Source of the DNA: Hellea balneolensis DSM 19091
GTDB taxonomy: Bacteria > Pseudomonadota > Alphaproteobacteria > Caulobacterales > Maricaulaceae
Assembly (NCBI RefSeq): GCF_000428525.1
Contig: NZ_AUAC01000002.1
Span: forward strand, 682,001-746,000
DNA: 64,000 bases
Direction: 5' to 3'
Position 1 is the first letter of the stretch, and each line of letters begins with the position of its first letter. The notes beneath the pieces are model-generated. The model had not been told where the DNA came from. It worked only from the letters and a program-made list of their open reading frames with translations, and searched no databases. A program made the position numbers and the translations under genes. Positions 57,367 through 64,000 of this stretch are shown here, piece after piece.

Positions 57367-57756
57367 TTAGGCCGCTTTACAAGTTATTTCTCGGTTATTC
57401 ATATCTATCCGAGTTTTAGTTTCAGTTTTAATATAGTACGAGCCACTTAAGTCCCAAAGGTGAGCCATGACAGGCTCATTGAAAATTACGGAGCATTTCT
57501 TTAAGGAACAACTCGCACCATCAACAGCGGCCAGAACGCTTTTGGACTTATAATATACAGTTCGCTTATTCAGGTGAATTGCTTCCATTCTCAACCTAGA
57601 CTTGGCATATTCCCTACGATTAATCATATCGCACCCGCTCACAGGTTTTTGATTAGGCTTCTCAAATGTATATTCAGGCGTTTCGTAATTGATGCCTGCG
57701 TCTGAGCAACCGGATATGATTGAAGTTAATGCCACTATTACCATTACCCTGCGCAC
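57367..57756 (-). CDS. unknown lipoprotein between atpG and atpD
   Basis: About 129 residues from GTG 57756, which overlaps the atpG stop, or 125 from ATG 57744. A lipobox is visible in VALTSIISGCSD. The mature part has five or so Cys residues and no recognised domain. It splits atpG from atpD, genes that are normally adjacent, and its codon and base composition is more AT-rich than the flanking ATPase genes. An insertion into the operon is the simplest reading. Confidence 0.75.
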   Translation of the reverse strand: MRRVMVIVALTSIISGCSDAGINYETPEYTFEKPNQKPVSGCDMINRREYAKSRLRMEAIHLNKRTVYYKSKSVLAAVDGASCSLKKCSVIFNEPVMAHLWDLSGSYYIKTETKTRIDMNNREITCKAA

Positions 57757-58676
57757 TAAAGCGCTTCCGCGCCTGAAATAATTTCAATCAGTTCAGATGT
57801 AATCTGCGCCTGACGTGTTCTGTTAAATGTGAGTGTTAGCTTATCAATCATATCGCCAGCATTTCGTGTGGCGTTATCCATCGCTGTCATTTTAGAACCC
57901 ATCTCGCCTGCTTGATTTTCAAGCAGAGCGGTGAAGACTTGAGTATTGATATTGCGCGGAAGGAGCACTCGCAGAATACCCGCCTCATCTGGCTCATAAG
58001 TGTAAATCGCGCCATTTAAGTCTGGTGCAAAAACTTTATCAGCAGCGTGTTCGCCCGGCGTATCGTCTTCGACGCCCATACCTGCAATGGCAGGAATAAG
58101 CGTGCGAGAGACGGCATTTTGCGTCATAACATTTTCAAATTCTGAAAAGACCAGCTTGCAAACGTCAAATTCGCCGCGCTCAAACATGCCTGTGATTTGC
58201 TCACCAATGCGTTGCGCGATACCCGCGTGAAGCTTACGCTCTTCTTTGAGCGAGATATATTCAACAACCTGATCATCATAAAGTCGGTTCAGCTGATCAT
58301 AGCCCTTCTTCCCGATCAGGAAGAGTTTGACTGTCTTACCGGCTTTTTCGAGCGCTACAATTTCTTCACGCGCTTTACGGACGATATTGGTATTAAAACC
58401 GCCGCAAAGACCACGATCTGCAGTTGCTACTACGAGTAAGACTGTGTCGGACTTGCCATTACCCACCAAGAGCTCAGGCGCATCACCCGCGCCTGACATT
58501 GAATTGGCGAGGTTCTGAATCACCGCGCCAATACGGTCGGAATAAGGACGTGACTTTTCAGCTGCTTCTTGCGCCTTACGCAATTTAGCCGCTGCCACCA
58601 TCTGCATGGCTTTGGTGATCTTCTGCGTATTTTTAACGCTTTTGATCCTGTTCTGGAGCTCTTTTAAAGACGCCAT
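57756..58676 (-). CDS. atpG: ATP synthase gamma subunit
   Basis: 306 residues with the two long coiled-coil ends (SLKELQNRIKSVKNTQKITK at the start, ATRNAGDMIDKLTLTFNRTR at the end) and the central Rossmann-like part ATADRGLCGGFNTN. It forms the rotating shaft of F1. It lies 12 bases after atpA. Confidence 0.96.
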   Translation of the reverse strand: MASLKELQNRIKSVKNTQKITKAMQMVAAAKLRKAQEAAEKSRPYSDRIGAVIQNLANSMSGAGDAPELLVGNGKSDTVLLVVATADRGLCGGFNTNIVRKAREEIVALEKAGKTVKLFLIGKKGYDQLNRLYDDQVVEYISLKEERKLHAGIAQRIGEQITGMFERGEFDVCKLVFSEFENVMTQNAVSRTLIPAIAGMGVEDDTPGEHAADKVFAPDLNGAIYTYEPDEAGILRVLLPRNINTQVFTALLENQAGEMGSKMTAMDNATRNAGDMIDKLTLTFNRTRQAQITSELIEIISGAEAL

Positions 58677-58688
58677 CGGTCTAAATCC

Positions 58689-60221
58689 TTAAGCCGCGAA
58701 ATTCTTCGTGAAATTATCCAGCGCAGATTTCAAGCGGCCTTCAATGTCGTCTGTCAACTTCTTTTCAGACGCGATGTCAGAGAGGATAGAGCTGTGATCG
58801 GCGTGAAGATGCGCGAGAAATTCTTTCTCATATTTCTGAACCGCTTTGACGTCTACGCCATCAAGATAGCCGCGCGTACCGGCATAGATAACGGCTACTT
58901 GCTCTTCCACTTGTAGCGGAGAGAATTGTGGTTGCTTAAGAAGTTCTGTGAGGCGCTCACCACGCGCTAGAAGTGCTTGTGTTGATGCGTCAAGATCTGA
59001 ACCGAACTGCGCAAAGGCCGCCATTTCGCGATATTGAGCCAATTCTCCTTTAATCGGGCCCGCAACCTGTTTCATCGCTTTAATTTGAGCAGATGACCCA
59101 ACACGTGACACTGAGAGGCCAACGTTTAGAGCAGGACGAATACCCTGGAAGAACAAATCAGTTTCCAAGAAAATTTGGCCATCTGTAATCGAAATAACGT
59201 TGGTCGGAATAAAGGCCGACACGTCATTGCCTTGGGTTTCAATAATCGGAAGCGCTGTTAGCGATCCGCTGCCATTCTCTTCATTGAGTTTCGCCGCGCG
59301 TTCGAGCAAACGAGAGTGAAGATAGAAAACATCACCTGGATAAGCTTCGCGGCCCGGAGGACGACGCAACAACAGTGACATTTGGCGATAAGCCACAGCT
59401 TGCTTAGACAAGTCATCATATATGATCAGGCCGTGCATGCCATTGTCGCGGAAGTACTCACCCATTGCGCAACCTGCAAACGGGGCTAAGAACTGAAGAG
59501 GCGCAGGTTCTGAAGCTGTCGCGGCGACAATGATGGAATAGTCCATCGCGCCATTTTCTTCGAGTGTCTTAACAAGCTGCGCCACAGTTGAGCGCTTTTG
59601 GCCGACAACAACATAAATACAGTATAATTTGTCGTTTTCACGATCTTCGTCGAAAGCCGCTTTTTGGTTCAGGATCGCATCAACGGCGACGGCTGTTTTA
59701 CCTGTTTGGCGGTCACCAATGATAAGCTCACGCTGACCACGGCCTACAGGGATAAGCGCATCAATCGCTTTGATACCGGTCTGCACAGGCTCGTGAACGC
59801 CTTTACGCGGCATGATGCCTGGCGCTTTCACGTCAACGCGGCGGCGCTCAGAGGACTTAATCGGCCCCTTCCCGTCAATCGGCTCGCCCAGCGGGTTTAC
59901 AACGCGGCCCAGAAGACCTTTGCCAACAGGCACGTCAACGATTTCACCAAGACGCTTAACGGTGTCGCCTTCTTTAATGCCGCGGTCATCACCAAAGATA
60001 ACGGCACCGACATTATCGCTCTCAAGGTTCAGCGCCATGCCTTTGATGCCGCCCGGGAATTCAACCATTTCACCAGCGCCGACATTGTCGAGACCGTAAA
60101 TACGGGCGATACCGTCACCAACGGACAAAACCTGGCCGACATCGGAGACCTTGGCTTCGGTGCCAAAGCCTTTGATCTGCTTCTTGAGAATATTGGAAAT
60201 TTCCGCAGCACGAATATCCAT
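58689..60221 (-). CDS. atpA: ATP synthase alpha subunit
   Basis: 510 residues. P-loop [13 protein letters not shown], the alpha signature [20 protein letters not shown] and the N-terminal helix [18 protein letters not shown] are all present. It forms the non-catalytic nucleotide sites of F1. It is 12 bases after atpH. Confidence 0.97.
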   Translation of the reverse strand: MDIRAAEISNILKKQIKGFGTEAKVSDVGQVLSVGDGIARIYGLDNVGAGEMVEFPGGIKGMALNLESDNVGAVIFGDDRGIKEGDTVKRLGEIVDVPVGKGLLGRVVNPLGEPIDGKGPIKSSERRRVDVKAPGIMPRKGVHEPVQTGIKAIDALIPVGRGQRELIIGDRQTGKTAVAVDAILNQKAAFDEDRENDKLYCIYVVVGQKRSTVAQLVKTLEENGAMDYSIIVAATASEPAPLQFLAPFAGCAMGEYFRDNGMHGLIIYDDLSKQAVAYRQMSLLLRRPPGREAYPGDVFYLHSRLLERAAKLNEENGSGSLTALPIIETQGNDVSAFIPTNVISITDGQIFLETDLFFQGIRPALNVGLSVSRVGSSAQIKAMKQVAGPIKGELAQYREMAAFAQFGSDLDASTQALLARGERLTELLKQPQFSPLQVEEQVAVIYAGTRGYLDGVDVKAVQKYEKEFLAHLHADHSSILSDIASEKKLTDDIEGRLKSALDNFTKNFAA

Positions 60222-60233
60222 GAGATGTTCCTT

Positions 60234-60791
60234 CTATGCTTCTTTGAGCGCTATTTTAAGATCCTCAAGTTTGGTCTTGAGGGAGCTATCATAAAGTCGG
60301 GACCCGATACGCACGATGAAGCCACCGAGCAGGTCAGGATCGACACTTGTTTCAACATCGACCGGACGGCCGAGATTTTTCTTTAAATTTGATTTCAGCG
60401 AGGCCAACTGCGCCGCTGTGAGCTTTTTCGCACTTGTGACCCTCGCGACCTGAGAGCCTTTACGTCGCGCGACCATACCTTCAAATGAGGCGAGCATTGC
60501 CGGAATTTCATGGGCACGGCGATTCTGCGCCACCGTGCCGATGAACTGAGTCGAAAGCTTGCTGACTTTAGCCTTTGTCGCAACCGCCGTAAGCGCTGCA
60601 ACTTTGTCTTCCAGAGAAATCACAGGGCTGCTGACCATGCGGTCCATATCGTCTGTTTTTGCGAAAATGCTCTTAAGGGTTTTCACGTCTTTTTCGACTG
60701 TTTTCAGAGATTTAGCCCCTTCCGCAAGCTCAAGCAGGGCCTGCGCATAACGCTTTGGCGCTTCACCGGTAATGACGTCTGGTTTTGACAC
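60234..60791 (-). CDS. atpH: ATP synthase delta subunit
   Basis: 185 residues from GTG 60791, giving VSKPDVITGEAPKRYAQALL, the normal delta beginning. The open frame extends 58 codons further upstream, but that part has no family similarity. Delta connects F1 to the peripheral stalk. It is the first gene of the operon, which is atpHAGDC without F0 genes, the split arrangement typical of Alphaproteobacteria. A TATATAG sequence overlaps the GTG, so either the message is leaderless or the promoter is further up; start confidence is moderate. Confidence 0.88.
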   Translation of the reverse strand: MSKPDVITGEAPKRYAQALLELAEGAKSLKTVEKDVKTLKSIFAKTDDMDRMVSSPVISLEDKVAALTAVATKAKVSKLSTQFIGTVAQNRRAHEIPAMLASFEGMVARRKGSQVARVTSAKKLTAAQLASLKSNLKKNLGRPVDVETSVDPDLLGGFIVRIGSRLYDSSLKTKLEDLKIALKEA

Positions 60792-61097
60792 TATATAGAG
60801 CCCGTATTTGCGCAGACTAATTTTGAAAAATAGCCGCTTAAACATGCAGAAAGCGAAAGCAGACACAGGTCTATTTCCGCCAATTCCCGCGGGCTTTAAC
60901 ACGCGCATTTTCAAAAGCCAAGCCTCAATAGACTGCGGCAATGTGGCAAGGTGATTTCGAACCAAAAAAGCCCGTCATACCACAACACTATAGCTATGAA
61001 TAACTTTACAGTTTCGAATAGTTATGCATGTTAAACTGTTGCAGACTTTCAAAGTAAACAAAAACATCTTATCATTATGATATAAATAGAGGTAGTC

Positions 61098-61652
61098 ATG
61101 AAACGTAATCTAAAAACAACCTGCATTACTGTGGTTTTGGCGTCACTTTTTTGTGCTCCCTCAGTCTCTTTTGCTCAGAATGATGAAATGTCGAGTACAG
61201 CTAACGAGAGTCTGTCTGCCCTTTTTAATTGCACTGATATCATATTAGATGCGGAACGACTTACCTGCCAAGATGCTGAAATTTTAAAACTTAAAGATGC
61301 CACTGAGTCAAAATCACTTGTCGTTTTTGATGAAAAATCCGCCAAAGATTTTAAGAGAAAATCTTTTGGGCTTTCGCTTCCAAAAATCGACTTGTTAGGC
61401 TCAGCGAACCCCTCTGATGAAACTAAGAACGTTTTACTAACCGTAAAATCAATTAAAACTTCAGGGAGAAAGTTAACAGTAGTTATGGAAAATGGTCAAA
61501 TATGGCAATCCCTAGATTCAAATTACGGTTACATACCGAAAAAGGGCACTATTGAAGCCAGAATAAAAACCGCTGCATTTGGAAGTTTTTTAATGAAACT
61601 TTCCACTGATAAAGCAAGGTCAAAAATGATACGCGTAAGGCGTATCAAATAA
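61098..61652 (+). CDS. secreted protein of unknown function
   Basis: 184 residues. The signal peptide (TTCITVVLASLFCAPSVSFA) ends near residue 26. The mature part has a Cys pair (LFNCTD, RLTCQDAEI), a Lys/Ser-rich central segment and a C-terminal beta-like region (VLLTVKSIKTSGRKLTVVME, NGQIWQSLDSN) that looks like a small beta-barrel. Such Cys-pair plus barrel proteins occur in many Alphaproteobacteria, but I cannot name the family. Confidence 0.7.
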   Translation: MKRNLKTTCITVVLASLFCAPSVSFAQNDEMSSTANESLSALFNCTDIILDAERLTCQDAEILKLKDATESKSLVVFDEKSAKDFKRKSFGLSLPKIDLLGSANPSDETKNVLLTVKSIKTSGRKLTVVMENGQIWQSLDSNYGYIPKKGTIEARIKTAAFGSFLMKLSTDKARSKMIRVRRIK

Positions 61653-61743
61653 CATATTCCTCGGCAAACATCATATAGATTTACTTTAGTAAAACATCTG
61701 CTTGAGAGATATGGTGAACAACTTCACAATCACAAAATAGGAT

Positions 61744-62751
61744 GTGTCTTTTGTGACGAATACAAATGCAAAAAATTGGGATAATTATTGGCAAGGCCGT
61801 GCTTCTCAACAAAGCGGCAATGCACTTATTGAAGTCGGCATTGAGCGCAATCACGAATTAAAAAAATTCTGGACCAAAGTATTCTCAAATGAAGTTAAAT
61901 CAACCAAGGTAATAGACTTTGCCTGCGGCGCAGGGTCGGTTTTGGAACACGCAAATAATCTTGGGTTTTCAGATTTGTCAGGCTTAGATGTTTCGGAAAA
62001 AGCCTTAGAGGTGATGAGTCAAAAAATTGCAGGTGCCAAGACAATATGTGCTCCTGTCAACCTGACAGGTCTGGAATCAGAGGCATATGATTTGGCAGTG
62101 AGTCAATTCGGAATTGAGTATGCGGGTGACAAAGATAGCCTTTTCAAAGCTTTCAAAGAAATATATCGAACATTAAGGTTTGGAGGCAAAATTGTTATAA
62201 TTGCGCACACAACAGATGGCGTAATTATGGAAGGGTGCCTTGCTTCCTTAAAGCAAATCAATTTGATTAAAGAAAGTGGGTTTATAGAAAGATCGCAGCA
62301 GGTCTTCACAGCACTTAAAGAACCATCCGAAAAAACTAATGGTGAAGCATTTTATGAGCTCACCCAAAAACTTAACGATACTGCACAACCTATTATGGAA
62401 TGGCTTAAGTCATACCCAGAATTAGAGGCTGAAAAAACAAAGAACGAATTCATGAGGTTTGCTTATCACCTTCTAGAATCTTCGCATCGCCTTATAACAC
62501 ATCATACAAATTATTCAGAAACAGATGCGCTGAATTGGTTCGAGGGCATGAAAGAAGAATTAGAAGCATATAAGGGCCGCATGTTAAGCATGACAAAAGC
62601 TGCGCTTTCATCTCAGGATATTTCAGACTTGAAAGAAAAGCTTGCCGCAGAATACGGCCCTTCGAAATTAGACTTTGAGGAATTAAAAACACTGCATTTT
62701 AATTCAAATACAAAACCGGCGGCCTGGGTTATTCGCGCTTCTAAGCCTTAG
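61744..62751 (+). CDS. SAM-dependent class I methyltransferase
   Basis: 335 residues with a GTG start. The SAM-binding motif is VIDFACGAGSVLEHA, followed by LSGLDVSEKALEVM and VSQFGIEYAGDKDSLFKAF, and a post-core RTLRFGGKIVIIAH. The C-terminal 150 residues are helical and without recognised domain. Substrate unknown. It stands alone, downstream of the secreted protein and convergent with a TonB receptor gene. Confidence 0.82.
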   Translation: MSFVTNTNAKNWDNYWQGRASQQSGNALIEVGIERNHELKKFWTKVFSNEVKSTKVIDFACGAGSVLEHANNLGFSDLSGLDVSEKALEVMSQKIAGAKTICAPVNLTGLESEAYDLAVSQFGIEYAGDKDSLFKAFKEIYRTLRFGGKIVIIAHTTDGVIMEGCLASLKQINLIKESGFIERSQQVFTALKEPSEKTNGEAFYELTQKLNDTAQPIMEWLKSYPELEAEKTKNEFMRFAYHLLESSHRLITHHTNYSETDALNWFEGMKEELEAYKGRMLSMTKAALSSQDISDLKEKLAAEYGPSKLDFEELKTLHFNSNTKPAAWVIRASKP

Positions 62752-62842
62752 CAATTTAATGAATTTGATTCGCGAGTAAAAACTCTTTTTTAAAGTTAAA
62801 TGCTATATCAAGTGTCATTTAAGACACACATCAAATTTCCAT

Positions 62843-62870
62843 AAAAAAACCGACCCCAAATAGGGTCGGT
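62843..62870 (-). terminator. Rho-independent terminator of the TonB receptor gene
   Basis: A perfect 8-bp stem ACCGACCC/GGGTCGGT with six bases of loop. On the minus strand it is followed by a run of seven T. It lies just after the receptor stop codon. Confidence 0.9.
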
Positions 62871-62894
62871 TCCTTAGTGAATTCAAGTTTGTTT

Positions 62895-64000
62895 TTAGAA
62901 GTTGATCTTCGCGTTTGCAAAGAATGTACGTCCAAAGACATCATATGTAGCAGGATATGTGTTCGCCTGTTCATCATTATCACCAATTACGGGTGGTCCT
63001 GAGTTCAAGAGATTGTTGGCACCTAATGTTAGGGTCAAATTATCATTGAATGAACGAGAGACAGAACCATTGAAGTAATGCTTCGTTCCGATTTCATCAA
63101 CAAAGTTACCAGGTGCTGTATACTCACCATCAACTTCGTTTCCGTTTCTTACAGAGCCGATTAACTGCCATGTAAGCTGACCATTCCACTCATTCTTAGC
63201 AAGACCAGCCGTTACGCGGTGACGATATGTCGGATCTGGTTCGCCACAACCACTAAAGTAGCCAGCACAGCCTAGAACAGGCGCATCTGCGGAAACTTGG
63301 AAATCGTTAGCGATAGTATAAGTACCAAGATAGTTCAAAGAGAGTTGTCCTATATCAAAACCAAGATCAGATGTATCGAAGCTGTATTGTGCAGCAATGT
63401 CGATACCTTCATTGTCTAATGCAGACAAGTTAGCTGATTGTGTTGATACAGACAAGATTGTTCCATCTGCACGACGAACTACAGCGCCACAGAAATTACT
63501 TCCCGCACCACGTGTGTCCGCAGTGATGTAACAATTATTTAGGATTGTCTGGGCACCAATTGCTCCGATAGCGTCTTCAATCGAGATATCGAAGTAGTCA
63601 ACAGAAAGAGTCAATCCCTCAATAAAGCTTGGGTTCAGAACGGCACCAATTGTAAAGGTGTCTGCTTTCTCAACATTCAAAGCATCGTTACCACCGCTAA
63701 GAGCGCGAACTTGTCCTGAAGCCGTATCAAGAGCAGCCGTACCAATCACACCTGCCGGAGCTCCAGTTGCCTGACAAATCGAGACTGCCGTACTGTCAAT
63801 AGCGCCGAACTGACTTGCATATGCAGCAGAACATGGGTCCTGACCACCAGGGAAACCCTCATTAACTGGTGAGAAAAGCTCACCAATATTAGGAGCACGA
63901 ACCGCTGTGTTATAGTTACCACGAATACGAATTTGGTCGTTTATCGCCCAGTCACCACCAATTTTATAGTTGTAATGTGTTCCGGCGGTGCTGAAATCAG
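62895..64000 (-). CDS. TonB-dependent receptor, N-terminus outside window
   Basis: The visible 367 or so residues are the C-terminal barrel of a TonB-dependent receptor. The frame runs open to the right edge, so the gene continues. Segments RIRGNYNTAVRAPNIGELFS, TFTIGAVLNPSFIEGLTLSV, DYFDISIEDAIGAIGAQTI and a final aromatic-rich strand ending in KINF are typical. Surface loops contain paired Cys (NNCYITADTRGAGSNFC, LGCAGYFSGCGE), frequent in the Oar/sphingomonad-like receptors of marine Alphaproteobacteria. Substrate unknown. Confidence 0.92.
   Translation of the reverse strand, partial: DFSTAGTHYNYKIGGDWAINDQIRIRGNYNTAVRAPNIGELFSPVNEGFPGGQDPCSAAYASQFGAIDSTAVSICQATGAPAGVIGTAALDTASGQVRALSGGNDALNVEKADTFTIGAVLNPSFIEGLTLSVDYFDISIEDAIGAIGAQTILNNCYITADTRGAGSNFCGAVVRRADGTILSVSTQSANLSALDNEGIDIAAQYSFDTSDLGFDIGQLSLNYLGTYTIANDFQVSADAPVLGCAGYFSGCGEPDPTYRHRVTAGLAKNEWNGQLTWQLIGSVRNGNEVDGEYTAPGNFVDEIGTKHYFNGSVSRSFNDNLTLTLGANNLLNSGPPVIGDNDEQANTYPATYDVFGRTFFANAKINF

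Noticed and set aside
60792-60965. 58-codon N-terminal extension of the ATP synthase delta subunit
   Set aside because: The normal delta sequence begins at GTG 60791 and the extra part has no resemblance to the family.

Overview
The window reads as a chromosome segment of a moderately AT-rich marine-type alphaproteobacterium. The evidence is gene order: an F1-only ATP synthase operon (atpH-A-G-D-C, with no F0 genes beside it), the block rplU-rpmA-GNAT-obgE-proB-proA-nadD-rsfS-rlmH-envC-ctpA, TonB-dependent receptors, a GH9 cellulase lipoprotein and M16/S41 peptidases. Hyphomonadaceae or a related Maricaulales lineage is my inference from this style; no rRNA is present to test it.

Layout. 1-11.7 kb: a catabolic region. 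On the minus strand lie a thiolase (cut by the window edge), both subunits of a 3-oxoacid CoA-transferase and a TetR regulator. Divergent from them is a leucine/isovalerate operon (methylcrotonyl-CoA carboxylase beta and alpha, isovaleryl-CoA dehydrogenase, MaoC hydratase, a small unknown ORF, an RraA-family protein), then a TonB receptor, a carboxymuconolactone-decarboxylase-like protein and a thioesterase. Acetoacetate from leucine would be activated by the CoA-transferase and cleaved by the thiolase. 12.0-15.0 kb: a decayed mobile element made of the 5' half of a tRNA-Thr gene, a P4-type integrase, and an ORF that joins the front of a second integrase to the tail of a conjugative relaxase. 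15.0-21.7 kb: an unassigned acid-sugar or amino-acid-derivative catabolic cluster (two enolase-superfamily enzymes, class II aldolase, Fe(II)/2OG oxygenase, two dehydrogenases) around a LysR regulator. 21.8-22.2 kb: a gene-free stretch dense in hairpins, a candidate structured RNA. 22.2-31.3 kb (minus): GH9 cellulase, EttA, a frameshifted membrane gene, a Pro-rich lipoprotein, a TadG-like vWA protein and an M16 peptidase.

32.3-40.3 kb: the outstanding feature, a single gene of about 2,640 codons for a secreted protein built of roughly 90 copies of one 23-residue repeat. The first 44 copies are acidic and the last 46 or so are basic. A glycine-rich linker separates the two arms, and a peptidoglycan-binding domain follows near the C-terminus.

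40.4-52.6 kb: housekeeping genes for ribosome, proline and NAD synthesis and cell-wall division functions, including tandem S41 peptidases. 52.6-55.3 kb: an MFS transporter, an unknown membrane-anchored protein and a MOSC protein. 54.7-60.8 kb (minus): the ATP synthase F1 operon, carrying two non-ATPase genes, a lipoprotein between atpG and atpD and a Cys-rich YHS-like peptide between atpD and atpC. 61-64 kb: a secreted unknown, a SAM methyltransferase and the C-terminal part of another TonB receptor.
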